A stretch of DNA of 43,729 nucleotides. Source: Syntrophobacterales bacterium Delta_02 (GTDB lineage Bacteria; Desulfobacterota; Syntrophorhabdia; Syntrophorhabdales; Syntrophorhabdaceae). Where the stretch lies: contig LVAA01000016.1 of the NCBI GenBank assembly GCA_001603955.1, positions 1 through 43,729 on the forward strand, in the 5' to 3' direction. The translations under genes were made by a program, and so were the position numbers. Positions 16,405 through 26,500 of this stretch are shown in pieces (within the stretch, counting starts at the first letter, position 1; each line of letters starts with the position of its first letter). The notes beneath the pieces were generated by a model. It was not told the DNA's origin and searched no databases. It saw only the letters and a program-made list of their open reading frames with translations.

Positions 16405-17732
16405 GGTCTCGCGCGCGTCGCTTCCTTTCTTGCGTTGAAGGCCTCATACGCCTTCTGCTGTCTTTCGATGAGGTATTCCGCCGGCAATTCCGGGTTGTTA
16501 AGGACGTAGGACCCGTACCAGTGCAGCTTCGAATAGTCGAAGTTCTCCTTCAGCGCGGGATCCATGTAGTCCCATGACTCGGTGCCGGGAAGGGGGGTGA
16601 ATATACTGAACTGAACGACGTCGGGGTCCATTTCTATGGCGAAGTCTATGGTCTCTTCGACACCTTCCCTCGTCTCGCCCGGGCAGCCGATTATGTAACT
16701 CGTGTGGGTGAGTATCCCGGCGCTCTTCGCGATCGCCAGGGCGCCTTTCACCTGGTCGAGGTCGATCTGTTTCTTGATGACCTTCAGCATCTTTTCGGAG
16801 GCGGATTCGACGCCGAAGGTGATCATCTTGCAGCCCGCCCTCTTGAGGAAGTCCGCCGTTTCCTCGTCAATGGTGTCAACCCGCGAGGAGCACATGAAGG
16901 TGGCCCTGATGTCCCTGTCGATGATGCCCCGGCAAATGGCCTTCAGCCGCCTCTTGTTGAGGGTGAAGGTGTCATCGACGAAGGTGAAGTTGTGTATCCC
17001 CCGCGCGGCGAGGTCGGCAAGTTCCTGCACGACGTATTCGGGACTGTAATAGCGGACCTTTTTCCCCCAGGTGGTCTTGGAGCCGCAGTAGATGCAGTCG
17101 TAGGGGCATCCGCGGGAGGTGGTGAGGATGATGTAGGGGTCCTCTCCGTGGATAAGGAAATCGTGGTAGTCGGTGCAGTCGAAGAGGTCCCACATGGGCA
17201 TGGGCAGGTCGTCAAGGTCGGCGATGTGCTCCCGGGCCGGGTTGCCGCGGGGCGTCGCGCCGTCACGGTAGGCGATGCCGGCGACCCCCGAGGGTGTCCT
17301 TCCCGTCTCGATAGAGGCGAGAAGCTCGACGAACGAGGCCTCGCCCTCCCCGAACACGGCGAAGTCGATTGAGTCGTGCCTGAGGACCTCCTGGCGGACG
17401 GCGGATATATGAGGTCCGCCGAGGACGATCGGGATGTCCGGCCGCTCCTCCTTGATGAGCCCGGCGATGGCGATGACGATATCGATGATGCCCGTCGTCG
17501 ATGTGAGCCCGACGACGTCGGGTCCCGTCTCAATAGCGGCCCGGGCCGTCTCCTCGAGGGAGTACTCGGAATGGTCAGCGTCGATCCCGGTCACCTTGTG
17601 GCCGCCGCGCTCCGTTATATAGGAGGCGAGGCACGCCAGGTTGAACGGGAAGCGCTTGATCGCCCGCCTGTTGAAGGACTTGTATTGCTTGTAGACCGAA
17701 TTGCTCGGCGGCTGGACCAGGGTTACCCTCAT
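16401..17732 (-). CDS. B12-binding-type radical SAM protein
   Basis: A 443-residue radical SAM enzyme. An N-terminal Rossmann-like cobalamin-binding-type domain (about 1-150) contains VLGGPHISAV and DFAVFGEGEASF. The radical SAM barrel carries CPYDCIYC (C209, C213, C216) for the 4Fe-4S cluster and FGVESASEKMLK. Such proteins catalyse C- or P-methylation and other radical chemistry, and recur in surface-sugar loci, where substrates are mostly unproven. The ATG follows an excellent AAGGAGG. It overlaps the giant glycosyltransferase gene by 4 bp. It is related to but distinct from the second radical SAM protein of this operon. Confidence 0.85.
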   Translation of the reverse strand: MRVTLVQPPSNSVYKQYKSFNRRAIKRFPFNLACLASYITERGGHKVTGIDADHSEYSLEETARAAIETGPDVVGLTSTTGIIDIVIAIAGLIKEERPDIPIVLGGPHISAVRQEVLRHDSIDFAVFGEGEASFVELLASIETGRTPSGVAGIAYRDGATPRGNPAREHIADLDDLPMPMWDLFDCTDYHDFLIHGEDPYIILTTSRGCPYDCIYCGSKTTWGKKVRYYSPEYVVQELADLAARGIHNFTFVDDTFTLNKRRLKAICRGIIDRDIRATFMCSSRVDTIDEETADFLKRAGCKMITFGVESASEKMLKVIKKQIDLDQVKGALAIAKSAGILTHTSYIIGCPGETREGVEETIDFAIEMDPDVVQFSIFTPLPGTESWDYMDPALKENFDYSKLHWYGSYVLNNPELPAEYLIERQQKAYEAFNARKEATRARP

Positions 17733-17781
17733 TTCTTTTCCTCCTTGTTCCCGATGTTTGCAGTCAATGATGTTCCGTGCC

Positions 17782-18912
17782 TCATGAGGCTACCTCGTCT
17801 CTCACCGCTGCCGTGACGCAGGCCACTTCCTCGTCGGTCAGGCCGGGATAGAGGGGCAGAAGGATGCTCCTGTCGGAGAGGTCCTCGGAGACCGGCAGCG
17901 AGATGTGCCCGAAGAGCTGCCGGTACGCGGTCTCGCGGTGGGAGGTCATTATCCCCCGGCGTGTCGTGATCCCTTTCGTGAGCAGCCGGGCCATGAGCTC
18001 GTTGCGGGTAAGGGGCGCGGATTGCCTGAGGTAGAGGCTGTAAGACTGGTAGTTTGAAAGTCGGCCCCGGGGTTCTTCAGGGACCCTCAGGCATTCGATG
18101 TCCCTGAAGGCGTCATTGTAGTACGCCGCTATCTTCCTCCTCCGGTCCACTATCCAGTCCAGCTTTTCGAGCTGTCGAATGCCGACGGCGGCCTGAATGT
18201 CCGTCATCCGGTAGTTATACCCGATCTCGACGTGGTCCTCGAAGATGAGCTTCGTCGCTTCGTGCCGTACCCGGTCGCTCACCGACATGCCGTGCTGCCT
18301 GAGAAGCCTCAGCTTTTCCTCGTATTCGGGCCGCGTCGTGGTGATCATCCCCCCGTCGCCGGTAGTTATGACCTTTCGGGGGTGGAAGGAAAAGCAGGCA
18401 AGGTCGGTGTGCGACCCGATGGGGTGCCCGTTGTAGCGCGAACCCGTGGCGCAGGCCGCGTCCTCGACGAGTGCGATGTCCCTGTCCCGGCAAAGAGCGG
18501 CGAAGGCATCGATATCGGCGGGCATCCCCATCTGGTGGACGATGAGTATCGCCTTTGTCCTTTCGTTTGTCAGCGACCGCACGTGTTCGATATCAATATT
18601 GTACGTTTGCGGTTCCACCTCGGCGAATACGGGTCGCGCCCCGCAGTAGAGGATGGAATTGCTCGTCGCGACGTAGCTCATGGAGGGGCAGATGATCTCG
18701 TCTCCGGGTTTGACGCCGCAGACGAGAAGCGCGAGGTGAAGAGCCGTGGTGCAGCTCGAGACCGCGACGGCGTGGGGCGCGTCGACGCGCGCCGCGAACC
18801 TCTCCTCGAACTCCTTTACCCTCGGGCCCTGGGTCACCCAGCCGGAGAGGACCGCGTCGTGCGCGGCCATTGCCTCGTCTTCGGTGAGATACGGTTTCGC
18901 AATGGGTATCAT
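17782..18912 (-). CDS. DegT/DnrJ/EryC1 sugar aminotransferase 1
   Basis: A 376-residue PLP-dependent nucleotide-sugar aminotransferase. It begins MIPIAKPYLTEDE, has the substrate-loop stretch SGWVTQGPRVKEFEERFA, the cofactor region VEDAACATG, and the Schiff-base lysine K180 in FSFHPRKVITTGDGG. This family converts 3- or 4-keto nucleotide sugars to amino sugars. The gene overlaps the SDR gene upstream by 4 bp, suggesting a paired keto-sugar/aminotransferase step. The sequence looks closer to C4-aminating (perosamine/PseC/ArnB-like) enzymes than its sister at 20851, but the regiochemistry is not provable by eye. Confidence 0.85.
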   Translation of the reverse strand: MIPIAKPYLTEDEAMAAHDAVLSGWVTQGPRVKEFEERFAARVDAPHAVAVSSCTTALHLALLVCGVKPGDEIICPSMSYVATSNSILYCGARPVFAEVEPQTYNIDIEHVRSLTNERTKAILIVHQMGMPADIDAFAALCRDRDIALVEDAACATGSRYNGHPIGSHTDLACFSFHPRKVITTGDGGMITTTRPEYEEKLRLLRQHGMSVSDRVRHEATKLIFEDHVEIGYNYRMTDIQAAVGIRQLEKLDWIVDRRRKIAAYYNDAFRDIECLRVPEEPRGRLSNYQSYSLYLRQSAPLTRNELMARLLTKGITTRRGIMTSHRETAYRQLFGHISLPVSEDLSDRSILLPLYPGLTDEEVACVTAAVRDEVAS

Positions 18913-19892
18913 CTGTCACCATTCCCGTTCTTGAGTGCGAAGTACCACCGTGACAGCTCGCCGAGACCATCCTCAAGGGAGACCTGCGGTTCGAAACCGA
19001 GGAGGTCCCGCGCCCTGGAGATGTCCGCAAGACGGCGGGAAACGGGGTTTACCGTGTTCTCCTCCCGGTACTCAGGGACGAGCGTGGAATTGTTCACCTT
19101 GAGGAGAAGGCCGAGGAGTTCCTTGAGGCTCGTCTCCCTCGAACAGCCGATGTTGAAGACCTCGTCCGTCACATCCGAGAGGAGTGCCCGCACGTTGGCC
19201 CTTGCTATGTCCCGGACGTAGACGAAATCCATCGTCGTCGACCCGTCCCCGTAAATGAGGGGTGCCGTCCCCGACCTCACGCAGTCGAGCCACTTTATCA
19301 TGACCTCCGTGTACTTGCCGTCGGTGTCCATGCGGGGACCGTAGACGTTGAAGTATCTCAGCGCGACGTAACGAAGGCCGTACATGAAGGCGTAGCTCCT
19401 GAGCACCTGTTCGCCGAAGAGCTTCGCACTGCCGTAGATGGTCCTGTTATCGTAAGGGTTGTCCGTCTCGGGGGTGGGGAAATTCTGCGCCAGCCCGTAG
19501 ACGGAGGCGCTCGACGAGTAGATGAACTTCTTTATGGAGCACCGTCGGGCAAGCTCTATGAGGCGGAAGGTGGCGTCCGCCATGACCTCGAAGCCGTGCG
19601 CCGGGTCTGCCGCGCAGGCGTTTATCCTGAGTGCCGCCAGGTGGAAGCAGTAGTCCGACCGTTCCATGGAGGTCTTAATGAGGGCGCTGTCCCGTATATC
19701 TCCCTCGATGAACTCGACCCTCGGGTCATCGATGAAGCTTTCCATGTTCTTCAGGGAGCCCCGAAAGAGGTTATCGACGATGATGATCCGCCGCGGGTCG
19801 TGGGGCAGGAGCTCTTCGACGAGGCACGAGCCCACGAAGCCCGCCCCGCCCGTCATGAATATCGTTGATCCCGTGATGATGTCCTTCTCCAC
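18909..19892 (-). CDS. NAD-dependent nucleotide-sugar epimerase/dehydratase (SDR)
   Basis: A 327-residue extended SDR enzyme. The Rossmann glycine motif TGGAGFVG lies near the N-terminus (about 14-21), followed by IIIVDNLFRGS, SSSASVYG with the catalytic Ser, and YGSAK with the Tyr/Lys pair. RYFNVYGPR follows, typical of UDP-sugar 4-epimerases and 4,6-dehydratases. I chose the GTG at 19892 (GGAGG 8 nt upstream) over a TTG at 19898, which is too close to that site. It probably supplies the keto or epimerised substrate for the coupled aminotransferase gene. The exact substrate is unknown. Confidence 0.83.
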   Translation of the reverse strand: MEKDIITGSTIFMTGGAGFVGSCLVEELLPHDPRRIIIVDNLFRGSLKNMESFIDDPRVEFIEGDIRDSALIKTSMERSDYCFHLAALRINACAADPAHGFEVMADATFRLIELARRCSIKKFIYSSSASVYGLAQNFPTPETDNPYDNRTIYGSAKLFGEQVLRSYAFMYGLRYVALRYFNVYGPRMDTDGKYTEVMIKWLDCVRSGTAPLIYGDGSTTMDFVYVRDIARANVRALLSDVTDEVFNIGCSRETSLKELLGLLLKVNNSTLVPEYREENTVNPVSRRLADISRARDLLGFEPQVSLEDGLGELSRWYFALKNGNGDR

Positions 19893-19911
19893 GTTCAAAA
19901 CCTCCGGACTC

Positions 19912-20841
19912 TCATTGGAGTGTCGTCGTTATCGACCGCACCTGGGCCGACGGCGGCCCCGGCGTGCCCGACGCTTCTTCTTGCCACTCGGTGATGGTCA
20001 CCGAGCCGGTGCCGCATAACACCTCGATGCCGTTCCCATCGATCCGTATCACCTTGCCCGGTATCCGGCCGGCGTACAGGCGTCCGCGCATGGCACCGGG
20101 AGACGCGCGGCGGACGCGGAACCTCTTTCCGTTCAGGAAACAGTACGCTCCAGGGTAAGGATGGGCGAGGGCACGGATGAGGTTGTAGACGTCGGTATCG
20201 CTCTTCGTCCAGTCTATCCTGCCGTCCTCGGGGGACCGCTTGCAGGTGTACGTAGCCTCGGCCTCGTTCTGCTTCGTGAGCGCGATGCTCCCTGCCGCGT
20301 ACTGTCTGAAGAGCCTTGTGTAGAGGGATACGGTGGCCTCGGTGATCTTCTCGTAGACGTCGCGGGCGTGATCGTGGGGTCCTATCGCGACCTTTTCCCG
20401 GTCGATGATGTCGCCCGAGTCCACCTCGCCGTCGCCGATGAGGAAGAGGGTCACCCCCGTCTCCGTCTCCCCGTTGATGATGGCCCAGTTGATGGGTGCG
20501 AAACCGCGGTAGCGGGGCAGGAGAGAGTCGTGCGCCGCCACGAGTCCCAGCTTCATGCATGCCGATATCGACGGGTCTATGATGGTCCTCCATCCGCAGA
20601 CGACGGCGAACTCAGGGCACGTGCCGCGTATGGCCCGGTAGTCGTCCTCGTTGAGGGCCTTTGTCACCCTGAAGGGGATGCGAAGCTCCCGGGCAGCTGC
20701 CGCTATCCTTTCGGAATACCTTTCCACCTCGTGGTCGTCCTCCTTGAGGATGAAGGCGAGCTTCGGGACGTATCCCCCGTCGATGAGGGAGGTGAGGGTC
20801 TTCCATCCCCTGTACGTCCCGCCTATGAAGACAAAATCCAT
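19912..20841 (-). CDS. Formyltransferase-family protein, probable sugar N-formyltransferase
   Basis: A 309-residue protein of the methionyl-tRNA/ArnA formyltransferase fold. The core HDSLLPRYRGFAPINWAI and NGETETGVTLF, and D141 in DSGDI, match the family that moves a formyl group from N10-formyl-tetrahydrofolate to an amino group. The C-terminal part (about 200-285) has the Formyl_trans_C-like GKRFRVRRA. Of the usual catalytic Asn-x-His plus Asp set, His104 and Asp141 are kept but the Asn position is Ala102. Lying between two sugar aminotransferases, it most likely acts on an amino sugar, not on initiator tRNA. The start has GAGAGG upstream. Loss of Asn makes activity uncertain. Confidence 0.75.
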   Translation of the reverse strand: MDFVFIGGTYRGWKTLTSLIDGGYVPKLAFILKEDDHEVERYSERIAAAARELRIPFRVTKALNEDDYRAIRGTCPEFAVVCGWRTIIDPSISACMKLGLVAAHDSLLPRYRGFAPINWAIINGETETGVTLFLIGDGEVDSGDIIDREKVAIGPHDHARDVYEKITEATVSLYTRLFRQYAAGSIALTKQNEAEATYTCKRSPEDGRIDWTKSDTDVYNLIRALAHPYPGAYCFLNGKRFRVRRASPGAMRGRLYAGRIPGKVIRIDGNGIEVLCGTGSVTITEWQEEASGTPGPPSAQVRSITTTLQ

Positions 20842-20850
20842 CGTGCCTCT

Positions 20851-21954
20851 CTACCGCCAGTCGTTGATGGCGTCGATGACCCTCGCGACCTCGCCGTCGG
20901 TCAGCTCCGCGTACATGGGAAGCGACAGGCAGTGGGCGGCGAGGTATTCCGCGTTCGGGCAGTCGCCTGCCTTGTAACCGAGGTTCGCGTAGGCCTTCTG
21001 CAGGTGGCAGGGAACGGGGTAGTGGAGGCCGGGGAAGATGTCCCTTGCCTCGAGGTGTTTCATGAGGGCCTGCCTGTCCGTGGCGGTGATGACGAAGAGA
21101 TGGTATATGGAATCGGCCCACTCGGGCTGCCCCTGCATGGTGACGGCGGGGTTCTTTATCCCCCGGTGGTACATTGCGGCTATTTCCTTTCTCCTCGCGT
21201 TCCAGCGGTCGAGACGGGGGAGCTTGACGGCCAGCACCGCTCCCTGGAAGCCGTCCATCCTCATGTTGAACCCGATCTCGTCGTGGCGGTAGCGCTCCGT
21301 GCTGCCGTGATTCCTCAGGCTCTTCACGTGCGCCGCGTAGCCGTCGTCGTTCGTCGTGACGATACCGCCTTCGCCGTATCCTCCCAGGTTTTTGCCGGGG
21401 TAGCAGCTGAAGGCCGCGAGGGCGCCGAAGGATCCGACGACGGTCCCTTTGTATCTCGCCCCGTGTGCCTGCGCCGCGTCCTCGACGAGGAAGAGGCCGT
21501 GCTTGCGCGCTATGCCGGAGACCGCATCGATATCGAAGGGTTGTCCGTACAGGTGAACGCCGATGATCGCCTTTGTCCTCGCTGTGATGGCCGCCTCGAC
21601 CTTCGCGGGGTCAATGTTCCACGTGTCCGGGGTGCAGTCGACGAAGACAGGGGTGGCGCCGGCGTATGACGGGCCCCATGCGGTGGCGATGAAGGTGTCG
21701 GCGGGTACGATGACCTCGTCCCCGGGCCCCGCGCCTATGGCTAGCATGGCGAGATGGAGGGCGCTTGTCCCGCTGTTGACGCCGATGGCGTGGCGGCATC
21801 CCGAATACAGGGCGAACATCCTCTCGAAGTTCTCGACGAAGGGACCCCCCGAAAAGGCGGTCTTCGAACAGACGTCGAGGAGCGCCGCCGCCACGTCCTC
21901 CCTTATCTCATCGTACTGTCTCTTGAGGTCCAGAAAGGCGATCTTTTCCGTCAT
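20851..21954 (-). CDS. DegT/DnrJ/EryC1 sugar aminotransferase 2
   Basis: A 367-residue PLP aminotransferase. Motifs are SGTSALHLAMLAIG, VEDAAQAHGA, and the lysine K188 in YPGKNLGGYGEGG, a form found in C3-aminating enzymes such as FdtB/QdtB and related to WbpE/WlbC. The ATG overlaps the acetyltransferase stop (ATGA). With the oxidoreductase and acetyltransferase upstream it makes a common three-gene set that oxidises, aminates and acetylates C3 of a nucleotide sugar. The carrier nucleotide (UDP or dTDP) cannot be told from sequence alone. Confidence 0.86.
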   Translation of the reverse strand: MTEKIAFLDLKRQYDEIREDVAAALLDVCSKTAFSGGPFVENFERMFALYSGCRHAIGVNSGTSALHLAMLAIGAGPGDEVIVPADTFIATAWGPSYAGATPVFVDCTPDTWNIDPAKVEAAITARTKAIIGVHLYGQPFDIDAVSGIARKHGLFLVEDAAQAHGARYKGTVVGSFGALAAFSCYPGKNLGGYGEGGIVTTNDDGYAAHVKSLRNHGSTERYRHDEIGFNMRMDGFQGAVLAVKLPRLDRWNARRKEIAAMYHRGIKNPAVTMQGQPEWADSIYHLFVITATDRQALMKHLEARDIFPGLHYPVPCHLQKAYANLGYKAGDCPNAEYLAAHCLSLPMYAELTDGEVARVIDAINDWR

Positions 21955-22475
21955 GGAAGGCTCCTTATCTCTTCTGTCTTTTCCTTATCGATGGTTCTCA
22001 TGACCCTCGCCGGGTTGCCCGCCGCGATGGTGCCGGGGGGCACGTCCTTCGTGACCACCGACCCGGCCCCTATCATGGCCCCCTCTCCAATGGTGACCCC
22101 GCACATGATCGTCGAGGAGGACCCGATGGATGCCTCCTTGCCGACGTGCGTTGGTATCACGCTCCAGTCGTCTTCGGTTTGCATGGAGCCGTCACCGGTG
22201 ACGGCACTCGGGTACCTGTCGTTGATGAAGGTGACATTGTGCCCGACGAAGACGTTGTCGTCGATGTGCACGCCCTCGCAGACGAAGGTGTGGCTCGATA
22301 TCTTGCAGTTCTTTCCCACGACGGCATTCTTCTGTATCTCCACGAAGGCACCCACCTTTGTGTTGTCACCGATGGTGCATCCGTAGGCGTTGACGAAATC
22401 GAAGATCTTCACGTTCTCGCCCATGGCGACGTTGGTGAGCGACCGCCGTTCGTCCTTTATGGTCACCGTTCTCAT
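21951..22475 (-). CDS. Left-handed beta-helix sugar N-acetyltransferase (WbpD/WlbB-like)
   Basis: A 174-residue hexapeptide-repeat acyltransferase. Repeats run from about residue 15 (VAMGENVKIFDF) to the end, with the NVTFINDRYP stretch typical of WbpD/WlbB-type enzymes and the closing GAGSVVTKDVPPGTIAAGNPARV. It would use acetyl-CoA to acetylate the 3-amino group made by the aminotransferase. The start MRTVTIKDE at 22475 overlaps the oxidoreductase stop by 4 bp; a longer upstream frame lacks the family pattern. Trimers with active sites between subunits are expected. Confidence 0.88.
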   Translation of the reverse strand: MRTVTIKDERRSLTNVAMGENVKIFDFVNAYGCTIGDNTKVGAFVEIQKNAVVGKNCKISSHTFVCEGVHIDDNVFVGHNVTFINDRYPSAVTGDGSMQTEDDWSVIPTHVGKEASIGSSSTIMCGVTIGEGAMIGAGSVVTKDVPPGTIAAGNPARVMRTIDKEKTEEIRSLP

Positions 22476-23497
22476 GATCTGCCTCCCAGGCCGTTGAGAA
22501 GGGTGATCTTGCTGCCGTTGCTTTTGATCGATATCTGGGCGGATTCGAGGATGTTGACGACATCGTATCCTATCTTCCAATTGGATACGGGCTCACCCTT
22601 GCCCGCCGCCGCTCTTATGAAGTCCTCCGCCATGGCGGAGAGGGCCTCGCGGTTGTCCACCTTGGGCGTGTAGATGTCGCCCGTACGATAGTCGATGAGG
22701 ATCTTTCTCTTGTCTTCGTCGGACTTTACCTCGAAGCCGGTGTCGTATACCTTTACCTTTTCCGTTCCCTCGAGGTCGTTGTAGACGATCATCTTCTTCG
22801 TCCCTCCTATGTAGGTTGTGCGCACCTTGACGGGGGAGGACCAGGAGCAGCTGCAGTGGGCGATGATACCGCTCGGGTAGTAGAGGGTGAGGTAGGCGAT
22901 GTTCTCTATGTCGTTGCCCGTGTGGGTGACGCCGACGGCCTGAACGCTGTTCGGACGTTCGTCTATGAGATAGAGGAGAATGGCTATATCGTGGGGGGCG
23001 AGGTCCCACAGGACGTTGACATCATGCTGGAAGAGGCCGAGGTTGATGCGTGTGGAGTCGTAGTAGAGAACGTCGCCAAGACCGTCGGAACTTATGATCT
23101 CCTTCATCTTCTTCACGGCGCCGGTGTAGAGGAAGGTGTGGTCCACCATGAGGGTGATCCCCTTCCTCTGCGCGAGCTCCACGAGTTCCGTCGCCTGGGT
23201 ATGGGACATGGTCATTGGTTTCTCGATGAGCACGTTCTTGCCCCGCTCTATCGCGGCCCGGGCAAGGGGATAATGGGTGTTGACGGGAGTGGCGATGACG
23301 ACGGCCTCGATGCTGTCGTCGGTGATGATGTCGTCAGGCTCCGTTGTCGTCTTCAGAGAAGGATAGAGCCTTTGCGCCATGGTGAGCCTTTCGGGACGGC
23401 TGTCGGCAAGGGTGGTGACCAGGCAGTCGTTCTGGGCCATGAAGTTCCGAACGAGGTTGGGACCCCAGTATCCGTATCCGATTACGCCTGTGTTCAT
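22472..23497 (-). CDS. Gfo/Idh/MocA-family sugar oxidoreductase
   Basis: A 341-residue NAD(P)-dependent oxidoreductase. The N-terminal dinucleotide motif is GYGYWGPN (7-14) and the family signature EKP is at 92-94. The C-terminal substrate domain contains DLAPHDIAILLYL, whose His is a usual catalytic contact. In WbpB/WlbA-type pathways this enzyme oxidises C3 of a UDP-sugar before amination; the coupled acetyltransferase and aminotransferase genes support that role here. The ATG has AAGGAG 6 nt upstream. The UDP-GlcNAc 6-dehydrogenase that would prove the UDP-GlcNAc3NAcA route is not in the window. Confidence 0.85.
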   Translation of the reverse strand: MNTGVIGYGYWGPNLVRNFMAQNDCLVTTLADSRPERLTMAQRLYPSLKTTTEPDDIITDDSIEAVVIATPVNTHYPLARAAIERGKNVLIEKPMTMSHTQATELVELAQRKGITLMVDHTFLYTGAVKKMKEIISSDGLGDVLYYDSTRINLGLFQHDVNVLWDLAPHDIAILLYLIDERPNSVQAVGVTHTGNDIENIAYLTLYYPSGIIAHCSCSWSSPVKVRTTYIGGTKKMIVYNDLEGTEKVKVYDTGFEVKSDEDKRKILIDYRTGDIYTPKVDNREALSAMAEDFIRAAAGKGEPVSNWKIGYDVVNILESAQISIKSNGSKITLLNGLGGRS

Positions 23498-23560
23498 GAT
23501 ATGCTCCTTGTGATTTCATTGGTCGTGTGTCGTATATATGAGATGTGACCTCTCATCTTC

Positions 23561-26500
23561 CTATCCTTCCATTGCGGCGAGCAGGTTCTCGAAGCTCTTC
23601 GTGAAGGCCTCCCGGGTGTGATGCTCGAGGGCGAACCGCCGTGCCTGCCCCGAGCGGGCCTCGAGTTCCTCGACTGGTGCCGCATCCATCGCGCGGATGT
23701 TACGGGCGATCCCTTCGATGATCTCCTCGTCGTCATCGGCGTCGATAACGAAACCGATCTCCTCTTCCCGGACACAGCTTGACCTCGTTACGACGGGTAT
23801 GAGCCCGAAGGGCAGGTGCCGCGCCATGAAACCCGGGGCCGGGCCGGCCTGGCCGGCGAAGACGCACCCAATGCACTTCCATGCGGCTTCCTCGAATTCT
23901 CCCGACGCTGGTCCGTCGAAGGGGTGATGGATTATGTTGGACCTGTCGCGGGTGAAGGCCTTGAACCACTCGAAGAAGCGCGGCTCCTCCTCAAGGGGGG
24001 CAAAGATATGGAGCGTTGCCCCGGGGACGCGCGCGAAGGCCTCGACGACAAGGTCAAGACCCATGCGGAGCATCCCGCCGGTGCCGGACCAGATATAATT
24101 TCCCCGTGCCCCTTCGAGGTCCTTTGTCCTTTCGCCGGGCATGAAGCAGGCGCTCGCGTCGAGGGGCACCGCCTTCCACGTCCCGCCGAACCCCTTGAGC
24201 TGGGAGTCGTTCCCGAAATAGGTGAGATACTGCGCCTTTTCGTCGGAGAAGCTGCTTCGCTGCCGGCTGTCGGCGGGCATGATGATGCCCTGTCTCAGGG
24301 CGAATCTCATGACACGGGACAGCTCGTTCATGCCGTCGTTGAGCCAGTACTCTCCCGATGAGTAGAAGACCTTCCTCTGGCCGTTCATCGTTTTCGACCT
24401 GGCGAGGTTGTTCGCGCCGCCGTCGATGACGAGCCGGTACCTTGCGAAGTCCGTCTGGCCAAGAGTTTCGTCGTTGTCGGGGTCCACGCAGTCGACGATG
24501 TAGCCGTGAAGGTTGAGAAGCCGAACGATCTCGGCGCTTTCCCACCACGCCCCCTCTCTCGTGAGGAGGGGAAAATGGTCGAGCAGGCCCGCCAGGTACC
24601 ACGGTATGGCCCCGTCGCGGTTGATGACGAGGGCCCGCTTCGATCCGTCGGGCAGATGGGGCATGCCGATGTCCCTGATACCGTCGAAGAAGACCTTCTT
24701 TACGGTGCTGACGGGGTCGATGTCCTCTCCCTCCGACCTCAGGTTGAGAAGGAACCTGATGAAATTACCCGTCGCCCCGTGGTTCGAAGGGTTAGAGGTC
24801 ATGGCAGCGACGAAGCTGTCAAAGGCCTTGCGGGGCTCCCCCTTGCGGGCATAGTGGCAGCCAAGGTCATTGTGCGCGTTCGAATGCGCGCCGTCGAGTC
24901 CGACGGTATTCAGAAGTTCTTCGGCCGCTCCGTCCGCATCTCCCTTTGCGTTGAGCACCTGGGCGCGCAGGTAGCGGATATCGGCGTTGTCCTTCTCCCT
25001 TGCGAGAAGGGGCTCGAGCTTGCGGAGCGCCTCATCGAACCTCTTCCCGTCCTTGAGGCTGACGATCTTCACCACGGCATCATAGAGATCGCCCGGGTCC
25101 TCTTCCGGGGGAGAGGCCGGGGGCTCAAGGTGTATATTCCCGGTCTTCGGCGTACCGGCGCCGGCTTCCAGCCCGTATTCGCGCGCGATGGCCGCGATCC
25201 TCCCGTCGCCGGGCAGCGCCTCCAGAAGGTCTGCCACAACGGAGGCGGCATGATCGCGGACATTGAGACGCGTGAGTACCGCGATGAGATTCTCGACGGC
25301 GTCGTAGTTTCTGTTGTCGCTGGCGATGGCCTTGTGGAAGAGCTCCACCGCCTGCCGGATCTCTCGCCGGGAGAGATGTATGGCCGCGCGGTCGTTGAGT
25401 GCTTTAGAGTGGCGGTCGTTTGCGGCAAGGATCAGGTCCAGGTAGACCGCGGCCGCGTCGAGCTCGTTCACTTCGAGCAGAAGGCTCGCGAAGAGGTATT
25501 GGAGTTCCATGTTCCCGCCACCGCCCATGTAGGCGAATTCCTCGATGGCCTCCCGGTGTCTCCCTTCCCGGCGGAGCCCGAGGATCCTCTCGAGGCGTTC
25601 CCCGTTCGACAGCGTCCCGCCCGGGCGCGGCGCGGCGTTGTCGTAGTCCATGAGGGGAGATTGTTTTGAGGCCATCCCCGCGAACGTCCACAGGGGGACG
25701 GAAGGCCGTTCCCTTATCTCCTCGTTCCCGCGGGCCGGAGAGAGGCCGGGTGCCCACCCGCGGGGAACGTCGCCGCAGATCTCTGCCCCGGGGCGTCCCG
25801 TTCTCGTGGCGAAGAGCTCGAGGAGCTGGTCGTAGATCGTGTGCCAGGAACAGGGGCTGAGTCCCCCCTTAGTGACATAAAGGTCTATGTTCCTTACATA
25901 TTCGCGGTATTCGTCCTCTTTCATTTCCCTGAGATACCTGTCGAGCTCTCCATAGTCAGCGAATCTTCTGAAGTCTATGAAACAGCCTGCGGGGATGTAG
26001 TCCGCCGCGTTCGGGGCCCCGAGATAGATGGGGACCGTCCTCGTTTCGAGGCAGTCGTGCATCTTGTCGATGTACCCGAGGGCGAATATCTCGTGGCCTA
26101 CATTCTCGAAGGCGATGGCGAACCTGTATCCCTTCATCGTCTCGAGACGCTTGCCGCGGGGCACGATGCCCCTGTAGTTCGGCAGGAAGAAGGGAGGGGT
26201 CCCGTAGGTGTCGAAAGGCGTATCCGAATGTGTGGCGAACCACAGGGCCGCTTCGGTCCTCTTCGAGTAGAGCTCGCCGGGGACCGTCGATTGCTTGTTC
26301 CCGTTTATCATGCATATCCCCTTTATCCTGCCGTCCAGGGGATAGATGCGCTCCCTCTCTTTCTGGTCTTCCGTCACCGCCGTCTCCGGCGTCATTTCCG
26401 TGGTGCGGAAACCCGTTCGGGGGGAGACGTTCTTCGTGAAGCCGTTGTTCCTGACAAAGGTGTCGTACTGGGTGATGACATGGCCGAAATGCCTCCACAC

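Noticed and set aside
19912-20841. Housekeeping methionyl-tRNA formyltransferase (fmt)
   Set aside because: It sits in a sugar operon between aminotransferases and lacks the usual Asn-x-His motif of Fmt.
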